A stretch of 64,000 bases of DNA from Cupriavidus sp. AU9028 (GTDB lineage: Bacteria; Pseudomonadota; Gammaproteobacteria; Burkholderiales; Burkholderiaceae), in the NCBI RefSeq assembly GCF_019795295.1, contig NZ_JAIMCG010000004.1, forward strand, positions 1-64,000. Reading direction: 5' to 3'. Under the pieces are notes generated by a model. The model worked only from the letters and a program-made list of their open reading frames with translations. It did no database searches and was not told the DNA's origin. Each line of letters starts with the position of its first letter. Position 1 is the first letter of the stretch. A program made the translations under genes and the position numbers. Positions 55,874 to 64,000 of this stretch are shown here, piece after piece.

Positions 55874-57631
55874 CTAGGCCTCCCGGGGCCGGCGGGCGTG
55901 CGCGTCCGCCAGCCCGGGCGCCGGCGCGGAGTCCGGCTCGCGGCGCGCGGGCTCGATCGTGACCGGCTGCAACGGGGCGGCCGCCGAGGCGGACTCCTCC
56001 TTCATCCGGCTAATGTTCAGCACGCCCGCTTCCTCCAGCACCGGGTAGGCGGTGGCGCAGAACAGCGAGTTCAGCCGCTTCAGGTCGCTGATCACGTCCA
56101 GGTGCAGCGAGCTGGTATCGATGCTCTCGATGGTCTGCGTCGCCACCCGCCGCAGATGCGTATGGGCGTACTTGCGCTCCAGTTCGCGGAAGGTCGCCTT
56201 CTCCGTCATCAGCTGCTGCGCGCTGCGCAGATCGCCGTTGAGGAACACCGACAGCCCCAGCCGCAGGTTGGCCACCAGCCGCCCGTGCATCTCGGTGATC
56301 TCCTGCATGCCGGCCTCGGAAAAGGCCAGGTTGTGGGCAATCTTTTTCTCGCGCGCGTCCATCAGGATGCGTTCGATGATGTCGGCGGCATGCTCCAGGT
56401 TGATGTTGAGCGAGATGATTTCGGTCCAGCGCCGGCCATCGCGCTCGTCCAGCGCTTCGACGCTGATGCGGGTCAGGTACAGCTTGATGGCGGTATAGAG
56501 ATCGTCCACCTCGTCATCGATCCGGCAGGTCGCCGCCGCCAGCTTGGCATCGTTGGTGCGCAACACGCGCAGCATGTTGTCGAGCATCTGCTCGACGCGG
56601 TCGCCGATGCGCAGCACCTCCCGCGCGGCATTGGCCAGCGCCAGCGTGGGGGTGGTCAGCGCCGCCTGGTCCAGATGCCGTGGCGTGACCTGGCTCTCGC
56701 CGGTGTTCCGTCCGGGCAGCACCGCTTCGCACAGGCGCGCCAGCGGCGTGGTCAGGCCGATCAGCAGCACCGCCAGCACCACGTTGAACAGCATGTGGAA
56801 ATTGACCACCAGCCGCTGCGGATCGGCGTCGATCATGCGCAGCAGGCCCTGGGCTTCGTCCAGCAGCGGCAGCGCCACCAGGCAGCCCAGCAGGCGCGAC
56901 AGCAGGTTGCCCAGCGTCACGCGCTTGCCCGGCTGATTGTTGCCGCTGGTGGAGAGGAAGGCCGACACGCCGGAGCCCAGGTTCGCACCGAGCACCAGCG
57001 CCATTGCCACCGGCAATGCCACCACGCCGGCCGAGGCCAGCGCGCCGACGAACAGCACCACGGCCAGGCTCGAATAGGACAGCACCGTCAGGAAGGCGCC
57101 GACCAGCATGTCCAGCGCGGTATCGCCAGTCAGGCTGGCGAACAGCACCTTGACCCCGGCGGCCTCCACCACCGGACGCGTGGCATCGGAGATCAGTTCG
57201 AGCGCAAGCGTGATCAGGCCCAGGCCGATCAGCACACGGCCCACGTGACCGGGGCGGCTGCCCTTCCAGCTGAGGTGGCAGATCACGCCGACAAAGATCA
57301 GCAGCGGCGACAGCCACGACAGGTCCAGCGAAAACACCTGGACCATCAGTGCCGTGCCGACATTGGCCCCCAGCATGATGGCCAGCGCCGGTGCAACGGC
57401 GATGAGACCCTGGCTGACGAAGGAGCTGACGATTACCGCGGTGGCGTTGCTGCTTTGCACCAGGCCGGTCACGCCCAGGCCCGCCGCGAAGGCGGTGAAG
57501 CGATTGGCGACGCTGGCGCTCAGCACGTGGCGCAGGTTGGCGCCGTAGACGCGCAGCACGCCAACCTTGACGATATTCGTGCCCCAGACCAGCAGTGCGA
57601 CTCCCGAGAGGAGATGAAGCAATACGCCCAT
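55874..57631 (-). CDS. Na/Pi cotransporter family protein with PhoU-like domain
   Basis: A 585-residue protein of the NptA/YjbB family. Two inverted Na_Pi_cotrans repeats form the membrane part, with the QSS signature (GLVQSSNATAVIVSSF) in the first and GANLGSGVSAFLSTSGN in the second. The cytoplasmic C-terminal part (about 330-560) is a PhoU-like helical bundle (LNINLEHAADIIERILMDA). Such proteins move phosphate across the inner membrane with sodium; some export it. AGGTG precedes the ATG. It is convergent with uvrA, the stops 13 bp apart. Confidence 0.92.
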   Translation of the reverse strand: MGVLLHLLSGVALLVWGTNIVKVGVLRVYGANLRHVLSASVANRFTAFAAGLGVTGLVQSSNATAVIVSSFVSQGLIAVAPALAIMLGANVGTALMVQVFSLDLSWLSPLLIFVGVICHLSWKGSRPGHVGRVLIGLGLITLALELISDATRPVVEAAGVKVLFASLTGDTALDMLVGAFLTVLSYSSLAVVLFVGALASAGVVALPVAMALVLGANLGSGVSAFLSTSGNNQPGKRVTLGNLLSRLLGCLVALPLLDEAQGLLRMIDADPQRLVVNFHMLFNVVLAVLLIGLTTPLARLCEAVLPGRNTGESQVTPRHLDQAALTTPTLALANAAREVLRIGDRVEQMLDNMLRVLRTNDAKLAAATCRIDDEVDDLYTAIKLYLTRISVEALDERDGRRWTEIISLNINLEHAADIIERILMDAREKKIAHNLAFSEAGMQEITEMHGRLVANLRLGLSVFLNGDLRSAQQLMTEKATFRELERKYAHTHLRRVATQTIESIDTSSLHLDVISDLKRLNSLFCATAYPVLEEAGVLNISRMKEESASAAAPLQPVTIEPARREPDSAPAPGLADAHARRPREA

Positions 57632-57897
57632 GGTGGCACCTAATGGGGCCGGTACGGCGGATCAACGTCTTCTGCGGTCTTCAGTGAAGGGATGCGGTAC
57701 TTGGCGGAACTGGCGGCTTTCGCCGACCTTGCGGTACTGCAAGCGCAACTGCAACGACTCGATCGCCGCCCGGCACTTGTTGTCGGATCAGGAATGAACG
57801 GCCATTATGCGCCTGCCGTCGCAGGAAGGGCAACGGCATCCGCGCGCATGGAAGGCAAAGCGCCCGCCCGCGCCAATCGCGCATCGCCCTCGCTGCA

Positions 57898-58470
57898 TCA
57901 GTGCCCCTCGAAACGGCACACCGTGAACAGCGGCAGGCCGCTGCCCAAGAGTTGGCGCGAGCCGCCCAGCTCCGGCAGATCGACGATCGCCGCGCCCTCC
58001 ACCACGATGGCGCCAAGCCGCTCCAGCAGCCGGCGCCCGGCCATCATGGTGCCGCCCGTGGCGATCAGGTCGTCGATCAGCAGCACGCGATCGCCCGGCT
58101 TGCAGGCATCGGCATGGATTTCCACGGTGGCGCTGCCGTACTCGAGCTCGTACTCCTCGGCAACGGTCTGGAAGGGCAGCTTGCCCTTCTTGCGGATCGG
58201 CACGAAACCCAGGTTCAGCTCGTAGGCAACGATGGCGCCGAGGATGAAGCCGCGCGCGTCGATGCCGGCCACCAGGTCCAGCCCCGCGTCCATATAGCGG
58301 TGCACGAATACGTCGATCAGCACCCGCAGCGTCTTCGGGTCCTGCAACAGCGGCGTGATGTCGCGAAACATCACCCCTGCCTGCGGCCAGTCGGGTACGG
58401 TGCGGATACGGTCGCGCAGATAGGTGGTGACATCGCCAAGCGGCGGCGAGGAGATGGTGTGGTCTGCCAT
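57898..58470 (-). CDS. apt: Apt, adenine phosphoribosyltransferase
   Basis: A 190-residue type I PRTase that salvages adenine to AMP using PRPP. The PRPP motif is [14 protein letters not shown], the adenine-binding opening is [15 protein letters not shown], and the flexible loop contains [23 protein letters not shown] 58470 gives a normal N-terminus; further upstream in-frame codons are arginine-rich and unlikely. Stands 181 bp downstream of kefB-type genes on the same strand. Confidence 0.96.
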   Translation of the reverse strand: MADHTISSPPLGDVTTYLRDRIRTVPDWPQAGVMFRDITPLLQDPKTLRVLIDVFVHRYMDAGLDLVAGIDARGFILGAIVAYELNLGFVPIRKKGKLPFQTVAEEYELEYGSATVEIHADACKPGDRVLLIDDLIATGGTMMAGRRLLERLGAIVVEGAAIVDLPELGGSRQLLGSGLPLFTVCRFEGH

Positions 58471-58651
58471 GATCGTGCGGAGGTAGCGAAGGGCTGCGGG
58501 GATGGATAGCGTGCCGGATCGGCGCCAGGCCTGCAACAGGCGATCACGACGCGGCGCCGGCCCGGACGAAGGGCGGCACGATAGCACGACGCGCCCGGCA
58601 GCGGCACCCGGACCTACCTGAGGGCCAGCACGGCCTGCGACGCCAGCCGCC

Positions 58652-60631
58652 TCAGCGCTCGGTGATGCGGCGCTCGGCCGCCTCCAGCGCCTCGGGCGTG
58701 CCGCGCAGCACCACGATGTCGCCCGGCTCGAACACGGTTTCCGGCTGGGGATCGAAGGCGCGGATGCCGCGTCGCCGCACGGCCGTCACCTCGACGCCGA
58801 TATGCTCCAGGCCAAGCGATCCAAGCCGCTGCCCGACCGCACTGGCATCGAGCGGCAGCGACACCGAATGCAGCCGCACGGTGTCGTGCTCGATCATGTC
58901 CTCTTCGTCGTCGCGGCCATGGAAGTAGCCACGCAGCAGGCTGTAGCGCGCATCGCGGGCCTGTTGCACGCCCCGCACCACGCGCCGCAGCGGCACCCCG
59001 AGCAGCACCAGCGCATGCGAGGCCAGCATCAGGCTGCCTTCGACGATTTCGGGCACCACTTCGGTGGCGCCAGCGCGCTGCAGCACATCGAGGTCCGCAT
59101 CGTCGACGGTCCGCACGATCACCGGCAGCCCGGGCTCCAGTTCATGGACGTGGTGCAGCACCTTCAATGCCGAAGGCGTGTTGGCATAGGTGATGATCAG
59201 CGCCGCGGCCCGGTGGATGCCTGCGGCGATCAGCGCCTCGCGCCGGCCGCCATCGCCATAGACCACCGTATCGCCTGCCGCCGCGGCCTCGCGGACGCGG
59301 TCCGGGTCCAGGTCCAGCGCCACATAGCTGATCCCTTCCCGCTCCAGCATCCGCGCCAGGTTCTGCCCGTTGCGTCCGTAGCCACAGATGATCGCGTGCT
59401 TCTCGGTCTGCAGGCTCTGCGCGGCGATGCGTGTCATGTTCAGCGACTGCATCAGCCACTCGTTGGAGGCAAAGCGCAGCGAGATCGCCTCGCTGTACTG
59501 GATCAGGAAGGGCGCGGCCAGCATCGACAGCAGCATGGACGCCAGGATCACCTGGATCAGCACCGGATCGACCAGGCCCAGCGCGCCGATCTGGTTCAGC
59601 AGCACGAAACCGAACTCGCCGCCCTGGGCAAGGCCCAGGCCGGTGCGGATCGCCACGCCGGGACGCGAGCCGAACAGCCGCGCCAGCCCTGCCACCAGCA
59701 ACAGCTTGAACAGCACCGGGACCACCAGCAGCAACAGCACCAGCCAGATGTGGTCGAACACCACCTGCACGTCCAGCAGCATGCCGATGGTGACGAAGAA
59801 CAGCCCCAGCAGTACGTCCCGGAACGGCTTGATGTCTTCCTCCACCTGATGCCGGTACGGTGTCTCCGCGATCAGCATGCCGGCCATGAAGGCGCCCAGC
59901 GCCATCGACAGCCCCAGCCGCTCGGTCAGCGCCGCCATGCCGAGCGTGACCAGCAGCAGGTTCAGCATGAACAGTTCCTGCGAGCGGCGCGCCGCCACCA
60001 CATGGAACCAGCGGCTGACCACCCGTTGCGCCAGCACGAAGATCAGCGTCAGCGCCGCGGCGATCTTGATCATCGCCAGGCCCAGCGCGGCCGGCAGTTC
60101 CGCCGGGTCGCGCGACAGCGCCGGAATCACGATCAGCAGCGGCACCACCGCGAGGTCCTGGAACAGCAGCACGCTGAAGATGTTGCGTCCGTGCTCGGTG
60201 GCCAGTTCCATCCGCTCCGACAGCATCTTGGAGACGATGGCCGTCGACGACATGGCGAAGACGCCGCCGAGCGCCAGCGACGCTTGCCAGGACAGCTCGA
60301 AGGCCCATCCCAGCAGCCAGCCGAAGGGAAGCCAGGCCAGCATGGTCAGAACCACCTGGCTGCCGCCGAGTCCGAATACCAGCCGGCGCATCGACCGCAA
60401 TTTCGCCAGACTGAACTCCAGGCCGATCGTGAACATCAAAAACACGATGCCGAACTCGGCCAGGTACTTGGTCTGCTGGCTGTCCGTTGCCAGCCCCAGC
60501 GCGTGCGGGCCGATCAGGATGCCCACGGCCAGGTAGCCGAGCATCGGCGGCAGTTGCAGCATCCGGAACATCACCACGCCAAGCACGGCAGCGGCCAGCA
60601 GGACAAGAGCCAGATCGAGCGGAGAATGCAT
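58652..60631 (-). CDS. kefB: KefB/KefC-type potassium/proton antiporter (CPA2 with RCK domain)
   Basis: A 659-residue monovalent cation:proton antiporter-2. About twelve helices in residues 1-390 begin with [33 protein letters not shown] and [16 protein letters not shown] are family motifs. The cytoplasmic TrkA-N (RCK) domain starts near 412 ([17 protein letters not shown]) and binds NAD(H) or nucleotides. A TrkA-C domain completes the C-terminus ([19 protein letters not shown]). Divergent from kdsD, as in related genomes. Glutathione gating as in E. coli KefB is not certain; KefB-like naming is by general similarity. Confidence 0.9.
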   Translation of the reverse strand: MHSPLDLALVLLAAAVLGVVMFRMLQLPPMLGYLAVGILIGPHALGLATDSQQTKYLAEFGIVFLMFTIGLEFSLAKLRSMRRLVFGLGGSQVVLTMLAWLPFGWLLGWAFELSWQASLALGGVFAMSSTAIVSKMLSERMELATEHGRNIFSVLLFQDLAVVPLLIVIPALSRDPAELPAALGLAMIKIAAALTLIFVLAQRVVSRWFHVVAARRSQELFMLNLLLVTLGMAALTERLGLSMALGAFMAGMLIAETPYRHQVEEDIKPFRDVLLGLFFVTIGMLLDVQVVFDHIWLVLLLLVVPVLFKLLLVAGLARLFGSRPGVAIRTGLGLAQGGEFGFVLLNQIGALGLVDPVLIQVILASMLLSMLAAPFLIQYSEAISLRFASNEWLMQSLNMTRIAAQSLQTEKHAIICGYGRNGQNLARMLEREGISYVALDLDPDRVREAAAAGDTVVYGDGGRREALIAAGIHRAAALIITYANTPSALKVLHHVHELEPGLPVIVRTVDDADLDVLQRAGATEVVPEIVEGSLMLASHALVLLGVPLRRVVRGVQQARDARYSLLRGYFHGRDDEEDMIEHDTVRLHSVSLPLDASAVGQRLGSLGLEHIGVEVTAVRRRGIRAFDPQPETVFEPGDIVVLRGTPEALEAAERRITER

Positions 60632-60885
60632 CGTGCGGTGACGGGAAAGCGGGGTGAGGGCCGGCCGAAGGCGTGAACGGCCAAGAAAAGAGCGGACCAG
60701 GGGCGCCACGGGACTGGCGCGCGGCAAGTGGCGGTACGGCGAGCGCGCCGCGCCTGGCCGATTGTCACTGGAACGCCGACGGGCCATGCAGGGTCCCGGA
60801 CGCCACGGTGAATGCCACGCGGACGCCACGGCGGACGCGGCAGCGGGCCGAGGCGTCATCGCATTCATTGGTATACTTCGTCGCC

Positions 60886-61869
60886 ATGATAGCTAATTTC
60901 AATGCCGATAGAGCACTCCAGCTCGCACGCGACACGCTTCAGATCGAAGCGCAGGCCGTCGCGTCGCTGTCGGACCGCCTGACCCAGGACTTCGCACGTG
61001 CGGTGCAGATCGTGCTGCAGTGCCGGGGCCGCGTGGTCGTGTCCGGCATCGGCAAGTCCGGCCACATCGCCCGCAAGGTCGCCGCGACGCTCGCCTCGAC
61101 CGGCACGCCGGCGTTCTTCGTCCATCCGGCCGAAGCCAGCCACGGCGACCTCGGCATGGTGACGCGGGAAGATGTGGTGATTGCCTTCTCCAACTCCGGA
61201 GAGACCTCCGAGCTGCTGTCCATCATCCCGATCGTCAAGCGCATCGGCGCGCAGCTGATCTCGGTGACCGGCAATGCCGCCTCGAACCTTGCGCAGCTGG
61301 CCGACGTCCATCTGGACGCCGCCGTGGAAAAGGAAGCCTGCCCGCTGAACCTGGCGCCGACCGCCAGCACCACCGCCGCGCTGGCGCTGGGCGATGCGCT
61401 GGCCGTCGCGGTGCTCGATGCGCGCGGCTTCGGCGAGGAGGATTTCGCCCGCTCCCACCCGGGCGGCGCGCTGGGCCGCAAGCTGCTGACCCATGTGCGC
61501 GACGTCATGCGCACCGGCAACGCCGTCCCCGAGGTGCGCGAAAGCACGCCGCTGGCACAGGCGCTGATGGAAATCACCCGCAAGGGCATGGCCATGACGG
61601 CGGTGGTCGACGACGATGGGCGCGCCGTGGGCGTGTTCACGGACGGCGACCTGCGCCGCCTGCTCGAAACGCCGCGCGACTGGAAGACCGTGCCGATCGG
61701 CGAGGTCATGCATCGCGGCCCGCTGACCGTGGGGCCGGACCAGCTCGCGGTCGAGGCCGTGCAGATCATGGAGACCAACCGGATCAACCAGCTGCTGGTG
61801 ACCGACGGCGAGTCGCGCCTGGTCGGCGCGCTGCACATCCACGACCTGACCCGTGCCAAGGTGATCTGA
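60886..61869 (+). CDS. kdsD: KdsD, arabinose-5-phosphate isomerase
   Basis: A 327-residue sugar-phosphate isomerase converting ribulose-5-phosphate to arabinose-5-phosphate for Kdo and lipopolysaccharide synthesis. The SIS domain (about 40-175) contains VVSGIGKSGHIARKVAATL and SNSGETSELL. Tandem CBS domains fill 205-327. A TATACT hexamer at 60872-60877 lies only 9 bp before the ATG, so if used the message would be almost leaderless. lptC starts 6 bp after the stop. The usual kdsC gene between them is missing. Confidence 0.96.
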   Translation: MIANFNADRALQLARDTLQIEAQAVASLSDRLTQDFARAVQIVLQCRGRVVVSGIGKSGHIARKVAATLASTGTPAFFVHPAEASHGDLGMVTREDVVIAFSNSGETSELLSIIPIVKRIGAQLISVTGNAASNLAQLADVHLDAAVEKEACPLNLAPTASTTAALALGDALAVAVLDARGFGEEDFARSHPGGALGRKLLTHVRDVMRTGNAVPEVRESTPLAQALMEITRKGMAMTAVVDDDGRAVGVFTDGDLRRLLETPRDWKTVPIGEVMHRGPLTVGPDQLAVEAVQIMETNRINQLLVTDGESRLVGALHIHDLTRAKVI

Positions 61870-61875
61870 CCCGCC

Positions 61876-62499
61876 ATGCGCGATCTGATGTCCTCCCTGT
61901 CCCGCCTGGCGATGCGCCTGATGCCGCTGTTGCTGATGGCGCTGGTCGCCGGCAGCACCTTCTGGCTGGTGCAGATCAACACCCCGCGCGAGGTGTCCGA
62001 CGGCGAGCGGGTCAAGCGCCACGTGCCCGACTACTACATGGACAGCTTCACCGCGACCGAGCTTGCCGAAGACGGCAGCACCAAGCTGCGCTTCACCGGC
62101 GACCGCATGGTCCACTACGAGGACGACCAGACCTACGAGGTGACGCGCCCTGCAATGCGCTCGTACGAGCCGGACCGCCCGCCGGTGACCGGTCACGCGG
62201 ACGTCGGCAAGATGAACGCCGACGCCTCGGTGGTCGAGCTGTTCGGCAACGCCCGCATCATGCGCGTGCCGGGCGCCGATCCCTCCAAGGACCCGCAGAT
62301 GACCGCCACGTCCAGCTACTTCCAGCTGCTGGTCAACGACGACATCGTCAAGACGAACAAGCCTGTCACGCTGACCCGGGGCCCCTCGGTGATGCACGCC
62401 AACGGGCTGGTCTTCAACAATGTCACCCGTGAGGTGGACCTGCTTGGCAACGTGCGCGGCACCATCGTGACGACGCCCCGCAACGGCGGCAACCAGTGA
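61876..62499 (+). CDS. lptC: LptC, LPS export system bitopic protein
   Basis: A 207-residue LptC homologue with one N-terminal membrane helix (RLMPLLLMALVAGSTFWLV, about 14-32) and a periplasmic beta-jellyroll (YYMDSFTATELAEDG, MTATSSYFQLLVNDDIVKT, NVRGTIV). It anchors the Lpt bridge to the LptBFG ABC transporter and hands LPS to LptA. The gene lies 6 bp after kdsD and overlaps the lptA frame by a few bases when its longest start is used. Sequence is diverged, as is usual for LptC. Confidence 0.92.
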   Translation: MRDLMSSLSRLAMRLMPLLLMALVAGSTFWLVQINTPREVSDGERVKRHVPDYYMDSFTATELAEDGSTKLRFTGDRMVHYEDDQTYEVTRPAMRSYEPDRPPVTGHADVGKMNADASVVELFGNARIMRVPGADPSKDPQMTATSSYFQLLVNDDIVKTNKPVTLTRGPSVMHANGLVFNNVTREVDLLGNVRGTIVTTPRNGGNQ

Positions 62500-62606
62500 C
62501 ACCGCAGGCTGCGCGGCTCGCCCTGCCCCGGCTCGGGGCCCCGGCGCCGTTGCGCACCCCCTACTCGACCCCAGGTATTCGAACCCAGACCGCCACCGTG
62601 GCAACC

Positions 62607-63257
62607 ATGACCTCAACATCGACGCTTCACGCTCGCCGACTGTTCACCGCCCTGCTCGCCCTGGCCAGCGGCGCCCTCGTGCTGCTTGGCTCGGCGCCCG
62701 CCCTTGCCGAGCAGGCCGACCGCGACAAGCCGCTGGTGCTGGAAGCGGACAACGCCAGCTATGACGACGTCAAGCAGGTCTACACGCTCACCGGCAACGT
62801 GGTGCTGACCAAGGGCACCATGCTGCTGAAGTCCGATGCCGCGCAGGTCCGTACCGATCCCGAGGGCTACCAGTACGCCGTTGCCACCTCCAAGGGCGAG
62901 CGGCAGGCCTATATCCGCCAGAAGCGCGACAACGTCGACGAGTACATCGACGGCTGGGGTGACCGCATCGAGTACGACGGCAAGCAGGAGATCGCCAAGC
63001 TGATCGGCAACGCCCGCATGGCGCGGCTGGCCGGTGGCAAGCAGGTGGACGAGATCCGCGGCGCGGTGCTGACCTACGACGCCCGCCACGAGTTCTATAC
63101 GGCCGCCGGCGACAGCCGCAATGCGGCGCCGGGCACGCCATCCGGCCGGGTGCGCGCCGTGCTGTCGCCGCGCCAGAGCCAGGGCGGCGATGGCAACGCC
63201 AATGCGACGGGCGGCGGCGTCCAGCTGCGGCCGTCGCCGGCCCCCGCGCGCCAGTAG
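62607..63257 (+). CDS. lptA: LptA, periplasmic LPS transport bridge protein
   Basis: A 216-residue LptA. ATG 62607 starts a good signal peptide ([19 protein letters not shown], cleaved about ALAEQA). The OstA jellyroll follows ([53 protein letters not shown]). The C-terminal ~35 residues are a Gly/Asn/Pro-rich tail. The same frame extends back to 62496, but those residues are Pro/Arg-rich and lack a signal. LptA polymers carry LPS across the periplasm from LptC to LptD. Confidence 0.94.
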   Translation: MTSTSTLHARRLFTALLALASGALVLLGSAPALAEQADRDKPLVLEADNASYDDVKQVYTLTGNVVLTKGTMLLKSDAAQVRTDPEGYQYAVATSKGERQAYIRQKRDNVDEYIDGWGDRIEYDGKQEIAKLIGNARMARLAGGKQVDEIRGAVLTYDARHEFYTAAGDSRNAAPGTPSGRVRAVLSPRQSQGGDGNANATGGGVQLRPSPAPARQ

Positions 63258-63285
63258 CCGCGCCCGTTCCTTGCTACAGCAGCAT

Positions 63286-63302
63286 CGGGCCGTCCCGGCC
63301 CG
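63286..63302 (+). terminator. Weak hairpin between lptA and lptB
   Basis: CGGGCC (63286-63291) pairs with GGCCCG (63297-63302) around a GTCCC loop and is followed by TTTCCGTT. The stem is short and the T run is broken, so it is at most a partial terminator that could lower lptB expression relative to lptA. Confidence 0.3.
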
Positions 63303-63355
63303 TTTCCGTTCGACACGCCCGGCATCGACGCCCGCTCATCAGGACCGCCCCCAAT

Positions 63356-64000
63356 ATGTCCGTCGCAGACACCGTTAACGACAACGCCGCCAGCGCCACC
63401 AGCGCCGCCGTCCGCCCCGACAGCGTCCGGACCGACTCCAGCAACCTGGTGGTCCGGCACCTGAAGAAGCGCTATGGCTCGCGCACCGTGGTGCAGGATG
63501 TTTCCCTGGACGTGCGCAGCGGGGAAGTGGTCGGCCTGCTCGGCCCCAACGGCGCCGGCAAGACGACCTCCTTCTACATGATCGTCGGCCTGGTCGCGCT
63601 GGACGAAGGCGACATCATCCTGGACGACACCCACATCAGCGGACTGCCGATCCACGAGCGCGCGCGCATGGGGCTGTCATACCTGCCGCAGGAAGCCTCG
63701 GTGTTCCGCAAGCTGAACGTCGAGCAGAACGTGCGCGCCGTGCTGGAGCTGCAACGGGACCAGAACGGCAAGCCGCTGGGCAATGACGAGATCAAGCGGC
63801 GCCTGGACGGCCTGCTGGACGATCTGCAGATCAGCCACCTGCGCAACAATCCCGCGCTGTCGCTGTCGGGCGGCGAGCGGCGCCGGGTCGAAATCGCGCG
63901 TGCGCTCGCTTCCTCGCCGCGGTTCATCCTGCTGGACGAGCCGTTCGCCGGGGTGGACCCGATCGCGGTGGGTGAAATCCAGCGCATCGTCAGTTTCCTG
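63356..64000 (+). CDS. lptB: LptB, LPS export ABC ATPase (partial, cut by window end)
   Basis: The first 215 codons are present and the frame is open to the last base, so the C-terminus lies outside. LptB powers LPS extraction with LptFG. Walker A is GPNGAGKT, the Q loop is [10 protein letters not shown], the signature [15 protein letters not shown], and Walker [14 protein letters not shown], exactly as in LptB. The N-terminus carries an extra low-complexity lead of about 28 residues (Asn/Ala/Ser/Asp-rich) before [12 protein letters not shown], longer than in E. coli LptB, so a later start cannot be excluded. rpoN usually follows in this group. Confidence 0.96.
   Translation, partial: MSVADTVNDNAASATSAAVRPDSVRTDSSNLVVRHLKKRYGSRTVVQDVSLDVRSGEVVGLLGPNGAGKTTSFYMIVGLVALDEGDIILDDTHISGLPIHERARMGLSYLPQEASVFRKLNVEQNVRAVLELQRDQNGKPLGNDEIKRRLDGLLDDLQISHLRNNPALSLSGGERRRVEIARALASSPRFILLDEPFAGVDPIAVGEIQRIVSFL

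Overview
The window is GC-rich, densely coded DNA from what looks like a member of the Burkholderiaceae, most likely Cupriavidus or a close Ralstonia relative. This is inferred from protein character and from recognisable neighbourhoods: DUF971-ubiE-tim44-ubiJ-ubiB, ssb-MFS-uvrA, and apt-kefB-kdsD-lptCAB. No rRNA, tRNA, CRISPR array, prophage or plasmid function was seen. The only mobile-element trace is the end of an IS110-type transposase at the left edge.

Layout. 1-315: transposase tail and hairpin repeats. 316-9260: minus-strand genes for a sodium/solute symporter, ubiquinone biosynthesis (UbiB, UbiJ, UbiE), a Tim44-like protein, a DUF971 protein, a YddA/SbmA-type ABC exporter and a HIT hydrolase. 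9266-13966: a 1324-residue fused flavin/iron-sulfur dehydrogenase and a YqaA-type membrane protein. 14325-22503: a plus-strand operon for a form II CO-dehydrogenase-like molybdenum hydroxylase (S, L, M) with its maturation set (CoxD, CoxE, CoxG, XdhC, MocA). 22510-26658: minus-strand trehalose operon otsB-GH15-otsA. 27019-29424: ilvA and queF. 29468-37032: an ankyrin protein divergent from a giant four-ABC-module UvrA paralogue, followed by a seven-copy 125-bp tandem repeat (37033-37900).

37932-46401 is a sugar-acid region: GarD galactarate dehydratase, an enolase-superfamily talarate/galactarate dehydratase, two Bug-type solute receptors, an alpha/beta hydrolase, a LysR regulator and a LacI regulator. 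Three copies of a palindrome close to ATGACAAC-GTTGTCAT lie upstream of garD, lacI and the enolase gene. They point to one LacI-controlled galactarate regulon containing two unrelated dehydratases. 46450-50374: a small basic protein, a carotenoid-oxygenase family enzyme, a CYTH-CHAD protein and another small protein. 50466-55860: ssb, an MFS transporter and canonical uvrA. 55874-64000: Na/Pi cotransporter, apt, kefB, and the LPS genes kdsD-lptC-lptA-lptB (last one cut by the window edge). kdsC, expected between kdsD and lptC, is absent from this locus.

Two repeat families stand out: a dispersed hairpin repeat built on CTCTCCCGCTTGCGGGAG in several intergenic gaps (one copy runs into the 5' end of coxE), and the 125-bp array. 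Start codons were chosen from ribosome-binding sites, family N-termini and gene spacing, so many differ from the longest open frame.
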